A stretch of 64,000 nucleotides of DNA from Mycobacterium genavense ATCC 51234 (GTDB lineage: Bacteria > Actinomycetota > Actinomycetes > Mycobacteriales > Mycobacteriaceae), in the NCBI RefSeq assembly GCF_000526915.1, contig NZ_JAGZ01000002.1, forward strand, positions 580,533 to 644,532, in the 5' to 3' direction. The notes beneath the pieces were generated by a model. That model had not been told where the DNA came from. It was given only the letters and a program-made list of their open reading frames with translations, and did not search any database. The translations under genes and the position numbers were made by a program. This document shows positions 9,156 through 18,349 of this stretch, one piece after another (positions within the stretch are counted from its first letter, which is position 1; every line of letters starts with the position of its first letter).

Positions 9156-9628
9156 CCCCCGGCCCGCCGATACGCCAGGAACACGGTTTCGCGCGGACCC
9201 TGCAGGTGGATGTCGAATCGGTGATCCGCCCGACCTTCCGCGACGCACAGCATGGTTGGCCGCCGGTCGACGTCGACGGTGCCCAGCACCGGATCGGCGT
9301 CCGGGTCGACGCCGGGCAGGTAGGCGCGAGTGAACAATCGGTCCAGCAGTCCGCGCGCGAAGACGGTGATCGCGAAGAACGGTGGATTCTCCGGTACGAC
9401 CGTCGTGAAGCGATAGTGCCCGTCGGGATCCGTTGCGGCCCGGCCCCATCGGGCCTGGGCCTGCCATAGTTCGACCAGGGCGTCAGGGATCGGCGCGCCG
9501 TCGCCGTCATACACCGTGCCGTGCAGCCGCACCGCGTCCGGCCCGTCGGCCAGCTCGCCCGCGCACGGTAATCCGAGATGCAGGAAGGGCCCGACGGTTT
9601 GCCCTGGGGTGCAAGGTAATTCAGCCAT
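9152..9628 (-). CDS. pcaG: Protocatechuate 3,4-dioxygenase, alpha subunit
   Basis: A 158-residue intradiol dioxygenase subunit. It shows the opening TPGQTVGPFLHLGLP, the central DALVELWQAQ strand, and FFAITVFARGLLDRLFTRAYLP, all typical of PcaG. The alpha subunit pairs with PcaH to cleave protocatechuate to 3-carboxy-cis,cis-muconate. Its ATG overlaps the end of pcaH by 8 bases, and its own TGA overlaps the pcaB ATG, so translation of the three genes is coupled. The gene is intact. Confidence 0.9.
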   Translation of the reverse strand: MAELPCTPGQTVGPFLHLGLPCAGELADGPDAVRLHGTVYDGDGAPIPDALVELWQAQARWGRAATDPDGHYRFTTVVPENPPFFAITVFARGLLDRLFTRAYLPGVDPDADPVLGTVDVDRRPTMLCVAEGRADHRFDIHLQGPRETVFLAYRRAGG

Positions 9629-10379
9629 GACCGGCCTCGGACCACCGGCTGTCGGCCAGCACGATGTCCCATCGATACCCGGTCGCGAACTCCGGCTCGG
9701 TCAGGCCGTGGTCGTAGCCGGCGATCAGCCGTGGGCGCGCAGCGGGATCCGTGACCGATTGATAGATCGGATCCAGATTTAACAGCGGGTCACCCGGAAA
9801 GTACATCTGGGTGACCAGGCGCTGGGTGAATGCGGTACCGAACAGCGAGAAGTGGATGTGTGCCGGGCGCCAGGCGTTGTGATGATTGCGCCACGGATAG
9901 GGGCCGGGCCTGACGGTCACGAATCGGTACGTCCCGTCGGAACCGGTCAGGCAGCGCCCGGCCCCGGTGAAGTTCGGGTCCAACGGAGCCGGGTGCTGGT
10001 CGCGCTGGTGGCGGTAGCGACCACCGGCGTTCGCCTGCCAGATCTCGAACAGCTGGCCGGCCAGCGGTCGGCCGGATTGATCGAGCAGCCGCCCGGACAC
10101 GATGATGCGCTCCCCGATCGGCTCGCCCGGATGACCGGCCGTCAGGTCGGCTTCGAGCGGGTCGACGTCACGCTCCCCGAAGCACGGCGCGCAGCGCTCG
10201 AGTTCGTCCGGACCCACAAGCAGCAGAGGGTGTTTCGGGTGGCGCAGCGCGCTGCTGCGGTACGGCGGATAGTTCAGCAGCGGCGCGGCGGTCGCGCTGC
10301 CGGCGTGCCGGGCCGCGATGTCGGCGATCTCCGCCGTGATCTCACCCTGCGACGCGACGCGCTGCGGTGCGGCCCTCAC
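9621..10379 (-). CDS. pcaH: Protocatechuate 3,4-dioxygenase, beta subunit
   Basis: This is the iron-bearing subunit of the dioxygenase. The Fe(III) ligands are recognisable: a Tyr in ANAGGRYRHQ, a Tyr in GPYPWRNHHNAW, and the His pair in RPAHIHFSLF. The open frame begins at a GTG (10377-10379); family members usually start nearer SQGEITAEIAEIAA, so the true start may be a few codons later. It is the first gene of the pcaH-pcaG-pcaB operon. No pcaC or pcaD is seen nearby, so lower pathway steps must be encoded elsewhere if they exist. Confidence 0.9.
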   Translation of the reverse strand: MRAAPQRVASQGEITAEIADIAARHAGSATAAPLLNYPPYRSSALRHPKHPLLLVGPDELERCAPCFGERDVDPLEADLTAGHPGEPIGERIIVSGRLLDQSGRPLAGQLFEIWQANAGGRYRHQRDQHPAPLDPNFTGAGRCLTGSDGTYRFVTVRPGPYPWRNHHNAWRPAHIHFSLFGTAFTQRLVTQMYFPGDPLLNLDPIYQSVTDPAARPRLIAGYDHGLTEPEFATGYRWDIVLADSRWSEAGHG

Positions 10380-10390
10380 GAAGCGTGAGG
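10374..10390. promoter_or_regulatory. 7-bp inverted repeat over the pcaH start
   Basis: CCTCACG-AAG-CGTGAGG is a perfect 7-3-7 repeat spanning the GTG proposed as the pcaH start. It may be an operator or an RNA hairpin that controls translation initiation. It could also terminate the hemerythrin gene upstream (stop at 10413). Confidence 0.35.
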
Positions 10391-10412
10391 CTACTCGCCG
10401 ATGGGACCCGAG

Positions 10413-10899
10413 TTACAGAGCGCGCACCAGCGCGGCGCGCCCCTTGGTACGCAGCCGGTGCAGCGCGGAACCGCGGTACTGCTCGATTCTGGCGCTCATC
10501 TTGTTGCCCAGCTCCTTGAGCTCGGCGTCGGTGATCTTCACCTCCGGCGGAGCGGGAATCATGTCGCGCTCCTCTTCGTCGGCGTGGGCCTCGAGCACCG
10601 TCTTGAACGAATTCCATATCGTCGGTGTAGCCCGGCGCGGTCTGCGGAGTCTTGAGCAACACGGAAAGCTGGTCGATCACCTGCCGGTGCTCGGCATGCG
10701 CCACCGCGATCAGCTTGGTGGCGGCGGCCAGGGCCGGGTAGTAGAGGTCGTCTTCGATGCGGAAGTGAATGTCGAGTTCGATCAGCATGTCGTCGAAAAG
10801 GGCATGGCGCTCTTCACTATTCACCGGCGCTTCGCTGATCTTGCGGCCGAGGCCCTTGATCACGACGTGGTGGTCCTTCAACACTTCGTAGGCGTTCAC
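10413..10899 (-). pseudogene. Hemerythrin-domain protein, Rv2633c family, frameshifted
   Basis: The protein begins MNAYEVLKDHHVVIKGLG and carries HHE iron-ligand motifs (DHH, HFRIEDDLYYP, HAEHRQVIDQL, then EAHADEEERDMIP in the next frame). It corresponds to the M. tuberculosis DosR-regulon gene Rv2633c. The frame is lost after APGYTDD near 10612-10618. Reading one base over gives WNSFKTVLEAHADEEERD and ends at 10413. Repaired, the protein is about 162 residues with an intact set of His/Glu ligands. A role in O2, NO or iron handling is inferred from the domain. Confidence 0.8.
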
Positions 10900-10920
10900 G
10901 CTGCTCCTTTGCTTCGATCC

Positions 10921-11862
10921 CTATGCCTTGCAGAGGCTGGGCTGCGCCTCGCCGCGAACTTCGACCACACCGTCGACCAACCGGGCCTGGTAACGCGGCA
11001 GCGGTGCTGCCGCGGGGCCGCGCACGACCTCTCCCGTCTCGGCCGCGAACCACGAGCCGTGCCACGGGCACACGATCCGGCCGCGATCCACCCAGCCGTC
11101 GGCCATCGGTACCGCCAGATGCGGGCAAAACTCGCCGTACGCCGACACCTCGCCGGGCTTGGTCTGGCACACCACCAGCCCGACGCCGTCGACCTCGACC
11201 CGCACCGGCTTCCCGTTCAGCGAGCTCGCGTCCAGCACCGGCGTCCATTCACTGGTGCGCAACCGCCGGCCGGACTGGTCGATGCCGATGCCGGATTCGC
11301 ACACCAGGGCTCCGCCCAGGTAGCTGCCGCCGACGGTGATCAGGTAGCCCAGCGCGGTCAGCGCGATGCCGCGGCCGTGGCGACCGCGGCGGCGATCCCG
11401 CCAGGACTGCGCGTACAGCCCGGTCGCGAACAGGTTGATCACGCCGTGCACCAGTCCGACCCGGCCGTCCTTTTCGTGGGTGTGCTGCCAATCGGCGGCG
11501 CCGGTGACCGCGGAACCGATGCTCGCCAGAATTCCGACCCCGAGGGCCCGCGCCGCGAACCGGGACGCGTCGACCATTTCGTGGGCGGGCCGGCCCGGTA
11601 CCACGCTGAACGCGTCGAGGGCCACCGTGGTGGCCAGTGCCCCGCTGGTCAGCGATGCCAGCGGCGGATGCACCGGGTGCCCGAGCCAGACTCCGTTCAG
11701 CGCATTGGTGACGGTGTTGCGGGCGCGACCCAGGCTGTTGAAGGCGAAGCTGAGCGCGTGTTCCAGGCGGTAACTCGGCCGGTCCAGCCACTCCTGGCGC
11801 CCGATCGCCGCCAATGCGCGCGGTCCGAGATTCTGCAGTCGAGCACCGGCCCGATGTGCCAT
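10921..11862 (-). CDS. Membrane protein with DUF2231 and a Rieske [2Fe-2S] domain
   Basis: A 313-residue protein. Residues ~40-170 form a DUF2231-type membrane region (LGHPVHPPLASLTSGALATT, then several hydrophobic helices). The C-terminal ~110 residues are a Rieske domain with both ligand pairs, CPHLAVPM (C-x-H) and CPWHGSWF (C-x2-H). It is a membrane-tethered electron-transfer protein of unknown partner. I chose the ATG giving MAHRAGARLQN, which has a GGAAGG site. It is 21 bp upstream of the hemerythrin gene on the same strand, so the two are likely co-transcribed; both use iron. Confidence 0.82.
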   Translation of the reverse strand: MAHRAGARLQNLGPRALAAIGRQEWLDRPSYRLEHALSFAFNSLGRARNTVTNALNGVWLGHPVHPPLASLTSGALATTVALDAFSVVPGRPAHEMVDASRFAARALGVGILASIGSAVTGAADWQHTHEKDGRVGLVHGVINLFATGLYAQSWRDRRRGRHGRGIALTALGYLITVGGSYLGGALVCESGIGIDQSGRRLRTSEWTPVLDASSLNGKPVRVEVDGVGLVVCQTKPGEVSAYGEFCPHLAVPMADGWVDRGRIVCPWHGSWFAAETGEVVRGPAAAPLPRYQARLVDGVVEVRGEAQPSLCKA

Positions 11863-12137
11863 GGAAACAGTCCTTCCGCCTGCGGAGATCACGAACGGAG
11901 GCGGGAATCCTGACGTTAACGGCGGGTTAACTCTGCCGCACACATGTCTCGAATCCGCTGTGACCAACAGCTAACCGCGCGTCCTGGTTACTCAGTTGTG
12001 TGAAGCCTGTGAATTGCCTCCGAGGATTCTTTCAGGAATCTGAACGCCCAGGCCCGCGCGGTTTGACCAGCCCGGTCACCGTGCGGGATTCTACTGAGCG
12101 GAGGGTATTTCTGTAGAACAGAATCGAGGCAGTCGTG

Positions 12138-13549
12138 GCTGACGAACGTCGCGCTGGGCGCCGATACCGCCGACACGTCGGGCACCCGCGACAGCGCCGT
12201 GGCGTAGGTGTCCAGATCGGCCGGGCTCAGACCGCACGTCGGGAATGACGACGGGCACCGACGTCGCGGAGTCGTGTGCGAAGTTGGTGCGCAGCTGGTC
12301 GCCGACCTGGTACGCCGACGCGGATCGCGGCAGCACCCGGTCGTCGGGGAAGCCCCACGTCACCCGCACGAACGGCACACCCAGCAGCACCAGCAGCGTC
12401 GCGACCGCCACGCCGATGGGCAGCCAGCGGCGCATCACGAACTTGCTGGACCGGTACCAGAACATCTGCTCGACCGGCCGGTGCACGGGCTCGGACCGGC
12501 GCAAGATCCGCCGCACCAGCTTCCGCGCGTCCAGCGCGTCGAGCCGGGGACCCAGCAGCACAATCGCGGCCGGCGTGATCATGGTCGACGCGATCGAGAC
12601 GAACGCGACGGTGGCGACGCCGGCGTAGGCGAACGACTTGAGGAAGTACATCGGGAACAACGCCGTCGCCGACATCGACGGGGCGACGGTGATCGCGGAG
12701 AACAGCACCGTGCGCCCGGAGGTGGCCATGGTGTGGACCAGCGTCGTGCGGGTCACCGCCTTCGGCCAACTCGTCACGATAGCGGCTGACGATCAGCAGC
12801 GTGTAGTCGATGGCCAGCGCCAGGCCCAGGGCGGTGCTCAGGTTCAGCGCGAAGATCGACACCTCGGTGGTATAGGTGATCAGTCGCAACACCGTCATCG
12901 AGCCGACGACGGCCAGCGCGCCCAGCGCCATCGGCAGCACCGCCGCCAGCAGGCCGCCGAACACCCAGATCAGCACCAGGAAGCTGAGCGGCAGCGCGAT
13001 CATCTCCATGACCAAGAGGTCTTCTTGGTTCTGCTTGTTGATCTGGGCGTACTCCATGGCCGAGCCGCCGGCGCGGACGGTGACCCCGTCACGATCGTGC
13101 ACGAGCTGATCCGACAGGGTTTGGGCGTTGTTCTGCACGTTGTTTTTCGCCGCCCTTGAGGTTGACCACGATCAACCCGGCCTTGCCGTCCTTGCTTGTC
13201 AGGTCGGCTGCGGCTTGCGGCGGCGCGGTCCAGGGGACGTCACGTTGTAGACCAGCGGCGAGTGCTGCAGCTGGTCGACGAGCTCGGTGCCCGCCTTGCG
13301 GGCCTGGTCGCTGTTGGCTCCCGCAGGCGCGGTCACTAGGATGAGCATCTTCTGACCGCTCTGCCCGAACTTCTCGGTGAGCACCGCGATGGCGCGGCCG
13401 GATTCTGACTGCGGGTCCTGGAAACCGCCAGGAGCCAAGCTCTTGGCGACCGGAAGGCCGAAGACCGCGGCGGCGATGAAGACCAGGACCCCGATCGCGA
13501 TGATGCGGCGCGGCGCGGCGATGGCCAGCCGAGCGATCCGTGGCAGCAT
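12138..13549 (-). pseudogene. MmpL13-like RND transporter, truncated, with four frameshifts
   Basis: Starts MLPRIARLAIAAPRRIIAIG after a GAGGAAG site and follows M. tuberculosis MmpL13a as remembered (FGLPVAKSLAPGGFQDP, then LALAIDYTLLIVSRYRDELA). Reading frame changes are needed near 13233, 13145, 12765 and 12240. Similarity stops after SAVSAPSATFVS near 12138. The remaining half of an MmpL protein is missing, and 11988-12137 reads as unrelated sequence. M. tuberculosis also has this locus as two pieces (mmpL13a/b). The gene cannot make a transporter here. It is followed on the minus strand by the Rieske gene; Rv1144 and mcr homologues lie just upstream. Confidence 0.85.
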
Positions 13550-13620
13550 CTGTGCTTCCTCCCCCGGTGGCGGTCCCGCGGGGACGCGCACCATATTCGC
13601 GGTAACCTAGCCCCGGTAAG

Positions 13621-13632
13621 TGACAGGTGTCA
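13621..13632. promoter_or_regulatory. TGACA-GG-TGTCA palindrome upstream of the mmpL13 remnant
   Basis: A perfect 5-2-5 inverted repeat lies 72 bp upstream of the mmpL13-like start, in the position and form of a TetR-family operator. No dedicated regulator gene is adjacent, so the ligand is unknown. Confidence 0.4.
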
Positions 13633-13842
13633 AACAACTCACGGGGTAAGAGCCCGAAAGGTTCGATGCGGTTTCAAACCCGCGAACCCTAAGAGTCCGG
13701 CTAGAAAATTGCGCGCGAATTACGCCCCTGACGAGCCGGATCCGCCTCTAGACGACCGGCAACCCTACTGGCGAGTAAATTGCCACCATTTTCCGAATCG
13801 TGACTCAAAGATTCCTTAATGGTGGCTTTTACGCTCAGTGTC

Positions 13843-13974
13843 ATGTGGATCGACGACTCAAGTGCGCACGTCATCAAGGTTGACTTCGAGGCTCTCTACC
13901 ACGGCGACGTGCTGGTGGAAGGCGAGACCTCCGAGCAGTTTGACGACTGGCACCCGCTGCCCAACGCGAGCTGA
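13843..13974 (+). CDS. Possible 43-aa acidic small protein
   Basis: ATG 13843 opens a 43-codon frame beginning MWIDDSSAHVIKVDFEALYHG and ending HPLPNAS. It has ten Asp/Glu residues, no cysteine and no membrane segment. Codon choice is GC-rich at third positions, and a strong terminator-like hairpin follows at 14058. I do not recognise a family. Upstream (13782-13826) is a 9-bp inverted repeat GCCACCATT/AATGGTGGC around a 27-base spacer, perhaps part of its promoter. It is the only coding candidate between mmpL13 and the SDR. Confidence 0.42.
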   Translation: MWIDDSSAHVIKVDFEALYHGDVLVEGETSEQFDDWHPLPNAS

Positions 13975-14057
13975 CCATGAGCTTGCTCGCACGGCTTCTG
14001 ATGGCGGAACCCGAAGTCTCCCGTTGGTTCCGTCGATCGCATTGATCCTGTTGCCAA

Positions 14058-14087
14058 CAAATACCCCCGCCGTGGCGGGGGTATTTG
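14058..14087. terminator. 14-bp hairpin, bidirectional terminator
   Basis: CAAATACCCCCGCC (14058-14071) is perfectly complementary to 14074-14087 with a 2-base loop. It separates the plus-strand small ORF (ends 13974) from the minus-strand SDR gene (ends 14106), so it can serve both. Confidence 0.75.
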
Positions 14088-14105
14088 TGTATGCGCCCTG
14101 ATCTC

Positions 14106-14870
14106 TCAGCGCGGCGCCATGCGGATGGCGCCGTCGAGACGGATGGCCTCGCCATTAAGCATCGCGTTCTCCACGATGTGCACCGCCAGCGCGCCGTATT
14201 CGTCGGGGTCGCCCAGCCGCGCGGGGTGCGGCACCTGCTTGCCCAGCGACTTCTGCGCCTCCTCGGGCAGCGAACCCAGCAGCGGGGTCTTGAACAACCC
14301 CGGCGCGATGGTCACCACGCGGATGAGCTCGCGCGACAGGTCGCGGGCGATCGGCAGCGTCATGCCGACCACGCCGCCCTTGGACGCGGAGTAGGCGGCC
14401 TGGCCGATTTGGCCGTCGAACGCGGCGACCGAGGCGGTGTTGATGATCACGCCGCGCTCCGGGCTGGTTTCGGGACCGATCGGTTCGGTCTTGGCGATGC
14501 GCTCGGCGGCCAGCCGCAGCACGTTGAAGGTGCCGATCAGGTTGACCCCGACGACCTTCTTGAAGCCGTCCAGCGGGAACGGGCCGTCCTTGGACAGCGT
14601 CTTGATCGCGTTGCCGATGCCCGCACAGTTGACGTTGATGCGCAGCGAGCCCAGCGACTCGGCCACGTCCAGCGCCTTGCCGACGCCGGCCTCGTCGGTG
14701 ACGTCGGCCGCGACGAACTTCGCCCGGTCGCCCAGTTCGGCGACGGCCTCCTCGCCCTTGAGGTCGATCACGACGACCTGCGCGCCGGCGTCCAGCAGCC
14801 GCTTGGTGGTGGCCAGCCCCAGGCCCGAGGCGCCCCCGGTGACGACGGCAACGGCGTCTTTGATCTCCAT
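14106..14870 (-). CDS. Short-chain dehydrogenase/reductase, type II 3-hydroxyacyl-CoA dehydrogenase-like (Rv1144 homologue)
   Basis: A 254-residue classical SDR. It shows the cofactor motif [10 protein letters not shown] near residue 13, VNCAGIG, a catalytic Ser in [10 protein letters not shown], and YSASKGG with the active-site Tyr/Lys. The sequence is of the HSD17B10 type, which suggests 3-hydroxyacyl-CoA oxidation. It is followed on the same strand 50 bp upstream by mcr, as in M. tuberculosis, so the pair probably works on branched-chain acyl-CoA breakdown. The ATG at 14868-14870 is preceded by AAAGGA. The gene is intact. Confidence 0.88.
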   Translation of the reverse strand: MEIKDAVAVVTGGASGLGLATTKRLLDAGAQVVVIDLKGEEAVAELGDRAKFVAADVTDEAGVGKALDVAESLGSLRINVNCAGIGNAIKTLSKDGPFPLDGFKKVVGVNLIGTFNVLRLAAERIAKTEPIGPETSPERGVIINTASVAAFDGQIGQAAYSASKGGVVGMTLPIARDLSRELIRVVTIAPGLFKTPLLGSLPEEAQKSLGKQVPHPARLGDPDEYGALAVHIVENAMLNGEAIRLDGAIRMAPR

Positions 14871-14920
14871 TCGAGTCCTTTCGTGATGCCGTGGCCTTCC
14901 GGCCACTGGTTGGTTGGGGG

Positions 14921-16012
14921 TTATGTCCAGTCGTTGAGTATCACTTTGGGGTCGCTCACCGGCGCCGCGCGGCGGGGCTGCTCCGGCGCGGTGCGGGAGA
15001 ACCGCGGCGCCGGCAGCGGCTGCAGGCCGCCGTCAACCTCGTAGAAGGTGTTGCGCTCGGTGATGTGCGGCTCGGTCTGCACCTCGCCGAACGCCAGGAT
15101 CGGCGTCACGCACGCGTCGGAGTCGGCGAACACCTTGGCCCAGTGGTCACGGTCCTGACTGGCGAACTTCTCGACGAGAATGGCCCGCAGTTCGGGCCAG
15201 CGGCTGACGTCGTTCTGCGGCGGCAGGTCGGCCGCGTCCAGGCCCAGCCCGGTCAGCATGGCGGCGTAGAACTGCGGCTCGATCGCACCGACCGCGACGT
15301 AGCGGCCGTCGGCGCACTCGTAGGTGTCGTAGTAGGGCGCGCCGCCGTCGAGCAGGTTGGTACCCCGCGCGTCGGTCCACATCCCCGCGTTGCGCATCTG
15401 CCACATCATCTGGACCAGCACGCTGGAGCCGTCCACCATCGCGGCGTCGACGACCTGCCCCTTGCCGGAGCTCTGCCGCTCCCACAGCGCGGACAGGATG
15501 CCGAGCAACAGGAACATCGAGCCACCGCCGAAGTCACCGACCAGATTCAGCGGCGGCACCGGCCGCTCGCCCGCCCGCCCGATGGCGTGCAGGATGCCGT
15601 TCAGCGAGATGTAGTTGATGTCGTGGCCCGCCTGTTGGCTGCGCGGGCCGGTCTGGCCCCAGCCCGTCATCCGCGCGTAGACCAGTCGCTCGTTGACCTT
15701 CGCGCAGTCCTCGGGTCCCAGGCCGAGTCGCTCGGTGACGCCGGGGCGGTAGCCCTCGATCAGCACGTCGGCCTTGGCGATCAGCTCGAGCACGGTGGCG
15801 CGCCCCTCGTCGGACTTCAGGTCGGCGGTCACCACCCGCCGGTTGCGCATCATCGCGTCCTTGGTAACACCGCCGGGGCCTTCAGGACCTTTGGCAGGGC
15901 GGTCGATGCGCACCACGTCGGCACCCAGATCCCCCAGAATCATCGCGGCGTGCGGGCCCGGCCCGATGCCGGCCAGCTCCACTACCCGTAGTCCATCAAG
16001 CGGTCCAGCCAT
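14921..16012 (-). CDS. mcr: Alpha-methylacyl-CoA racemase
   Basis: A 363-residue CoA-transferase family III enzyme that epimerises (R)/(S)-2-methylacyl-CoA so that methyl-branched chains and the cholesterol side chain can enter beta-oxidation. The catalytic pair of M. tuberculosis MCR (His126, Asp156) corresponds here to His130 in [14 protein letters not shown] and Asp160 in [12 protein letters not shown] use the ATG giving [15 protein letters not shown]; an upstream in-frame extension exists but lacks conservation. It is divergent from the enoyl-CoA hydratase at 16128 and upstream of the SDR in one transcription unit. Confidence 0.92.
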   Translation of the reverse strand: MAGPLDGLRVVELAGIGPGPHAAMILGDLGADVVRIDRPAKGPEGPGGVTKDAMMRNRRVVTADLKSDEGRATVLELIAKADVLIEGYRPGVTERLGLGPEDCAKVNERLVYARMTGWGQTGPRSQQAGHDINYISLNGILHAIGRAGERPVPPLNLVGDFGGGSMFLLLGILSALWERQSSGKGQVVDAAMVDGSSVLVQMMWQMRNAGMWTDARGTNLLDGGAPYYDTYECADGRYVAVGAIEPQFYAAMLTGLGLDAADLPPQNDVSRWPELRAILVEKFASQDRDHWAKVFADSDACVTPILAFGEVQTEPHITERNTFYEVDGGLQPLPAPRFSRTAPEQPRRAAPVSDPKVILNDWT

Positions 16013-16127
16013 GTTCCACCGACCTTTCGTCTGCTTCGACGCGTGCCAACCCGGCAGTTGGCATCTTCGCAGCCGCCCTCGACGGCCGCGCAGCCCGGTC
16101 ACCCAACCGGTGGTTAGGGTGAGGTCC

Positions 16128-16940
16128 ATGTCCGAATCCGTGCTTGCTAAGCCATCGTCCGGCGAAGGCCTGGCCGTCTCGTTGTCCGACGGCGTGCTGT
16201 CGGTGACGATCGATTGACCGGACAGCGTCAACTCGCTGACGACACCGGTGATCGCCGGGCTTGCCGACACGATGGAACACGCGGCCACCGATCCGCGCGT
16301 GCAGGTGGTGCGGCTGGGCGGCGCGGGTCGCGGGCTCTGCTCTGGAGCGGGCATCGGCGCCGACGACATGTCCGCCAGTGGCGGCGCTCCGCCGAACGAG
16401 ATCATCCTGGAGATCAACCGGCTGATCCGCGCCATCACCACGCTGCCGCACCCGGTGGTCGCCGTCGTGCAGGGGCCGGCCGCGGGCGTCGGCGTTTCCA
16501 TCGCTTTGGCCTGTGACATCGTATTGGCTTCCGAGAAAGCATTTTTCATGCTCGCCTTCACCAAGATCGGGCTGATTCCCGACGGCGGCGCGTCGGCGTT
16601 GGTGGCCGCGGCGATCGGGCGGATCCGCGCGATGCGCATGGCGCTGCTGGCCGAACGGCTGCCGGCCGCCGAGGCGTTTGCCGCCGGCCTGGTGACCGCG
16701 GTCTATCCGGCCGAGGAGTTCGACGCCGAAGTGGACAAGGTGATTTCGGCGCTGCTGAGCGGCCCGGTGGTGGCGTACGCCAAGACCAAGGATGCGATCA
16801 ACGGGGCCACCCTGACCGAACTGGACGCCGCGCTGCAGCGCGAGTTTCGCGGGCAGTCGATCTTGTTGCGCTCGGCCGACTTACGCGAGGGCACGACGGC
16901 TTTCCAGCAGCGCCGCACACCGAATTTCACCGACCGCTAG
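16128..16940 (+). pseudogene. Enoyl-CoA hydratase/isomerase (EchA10/EchA11-like) with an in-frame stop
   Basis: Crotonase-family protein of about 270 residues. [14 protein letters not shown] is followed by [11 protein letters not shown], then TGA at 16215-16217, and the same frame continues [19 protein letters not shown]. Relatives read ...IDRPDSLNSL, so a CGA to TGA change explains the stop. The rest is sound: [13 protein letters not shown] (oxyanion hole), [16 protein letters not shown], and [11 protein letters not shown] with the position of the catalytic acid. M. tuberculosis has echA10 and echA11 here; only one copy is present in this window. A downstream start at an ATG around 16248 could give a protein lacking the first strand. 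Confidence 0.82.
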
Positions 16941-17009
16941 ACGCTTAACCGCCGCCGAAGCGGCAATCCTTCCTTGATCGGTCCGAACCGGCGGGACGGG
17001 AAGGAAGCC

Positions 17010-18349
17010 ATGCACTGTCTGGTGACCGGGGCGACCGGCTACATCGGTGCTCGATTGGTGCCGCGTCTGCTCGACGACGGCCACCACGTGCGGGCGCTGG
17101 CCCGTGACCCGGGCAAGCTGGCCGACGTGCCCTGGCGCGACCAGATCGAGGTGGCGCGCAGCGACCTCGGCGACGTCGAATTGCTGATCGAGGCGTTCGC
17201 CGGCGTGGACGTCGTCTACTACCTGGTCCACTCGATGGGGACGGCGAAGAATTTCGCCGACGAGGAGAGCCGCTCGGTCCGCAACGTGGTGACGGCCGTG
17301 CGCCGCGGCGGCGTGCGCCGCATCGTGTACCTGTCCGGGCTGCACCCGGACGACAGCGGGCTCTCGCCGCATCTCGAGTCACGCAAGGCCGTCGGCGACG
17401 CGCTGATCGACTCGGGGATCGAGACGCTGGTGCTGCAGGCCGGTGTGGTGATCGGTTCGGGGTCGGCCTCGATCGAGATGATCCGGCATCTCACCGAGCG
17501 GTTGCCGGTGATGACCACGCCGAAATGGGTGCACAACAGGATTCAGCCCATCGCGGTGCGCGACGTGCTCCACTACCTGGTCGCCGCGGCGACCGCACCG
17601 GTGACCTCGCCGCGCACCTGGGATATCGGCGGGCCCGACGTGCTGGAGTAGGGCGACATGATGCGGGTCTACGCCGAGGTCGCCGGCCTGCACCGCCGCT
17701 ACCTGTTCGTGTTGCCGTTCCTGACCCCGGCGATCACCAGCCTGTGGGTGGGAACCGTCACCCCGATCCCGTCCGGCCTGGCTCGGCCCCTGGTCGAATC
17801 GCTGGAATGCGATGCGGTGATGCGCAATTCGGACATCGACACGATCATCGACCCGCCGCCGGACGGCCTGATCCCCTACCGGCAGGCCGTCTCGCTGGCG
17901 CTGAATCGGTCGACACCGGGCTCGCCGCGCGCCAGCTGGGACTCGTCGCGCTCGGAGCCGGCCGAGTCGCTGCCCAGCGACCCGGACTGGGCTGGCCAAA
18001 TCGTCCACACCGACGTGCGGACGATTTCGACAACCGCAGCTCCCCAACGCGTTTGGAAGGCGGTGCAGCAAACCGCGGGCGACCAAGCAGGGTGGTCCGT
18101 CGTCGAGAGCGAACCCGGAAGCACGCTTCGGCTGCAGTCCCGGATGCGGGCACGCGGAACCGGGTGGCTAGAAATGACGGTCACGCCGCAGGACGGCGGC
18201 AGCACCTACACCCAGCGGGCCTGCTTTGCGCCGGCCGGCGTGCGGGGGGGCCGGCGTGCGGGGGGCGGCTGTACTGGTATCTGACGCGACCACTGCGTGC
18301 CGCCGAGCTAGCTACGTTGGCACGCAACGTGATTGGTAACAACGGCTAG
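17010..18349 (+). pseudogene. NAD(P)H-binding epimerase-like protein with DUF2867 domain; stop codon plus frameshift
   Basis: The N-terminal half is an atypical SDR (TGATGYIGARLVPRLL; YYLVHSMG). The C-terminal half is a DUF2867/SRPBCC-like domain. TAG at 17649-17651 interrupts GPDVLE-stop-GDMMRVYAEVAGL, where relatives have Tyr (TAC to TAG). Near 18243-18266 a 16-bp tandem duplication with runs of six or seven G shifts the frame. The proper C-terminus RLYWYLTRPLRAAELATLARNV lies in the next frame and ends at TAG 18347-18349. The start ATG has an AAGGAAG site. The intact protein would be about 445 residues. A second, intact member of the family lies at 19065-20207. Confidence 0.75.
18235..18266 (+). 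repeat. 16-bp tandem duplication (G-rich) inside the DUF2867 gene
   Basis: Positions 18235-18250 are repeated at 18251-18266 with one mismatch at the last base. The unit contains a run of six or seven G. Sixteen bases is not a multiple of three, so the duplication contributes to the local frame loss. Confidence 0.8.

Noticed and set aside
10318..11913. A 531-codon plus-strand frame over the hemerythrin and Rieske genes
   Set aside because: It is antisense to genes with clear cofactor motifs, is rich in Arg/Gln/His, and shows no domain. Long shadow frames are expected at this GC.
12109..12123. TTCTGT-AGA-ACAGAA palindrome as an SOS box
   Set aside because: Symmetry is real, but it does not match the mycobacterial LexA consensus (TCGAAC-N4-GTTCGA) and lies beside a pseudogene end.
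14921..16639. Longer mcr reading frame with ~209 extra N-terminal residues
   Set aside because: The extension overlaps the divergent echA gene and has no similarity to racemases; [10 protein letters not shown] is the family start.
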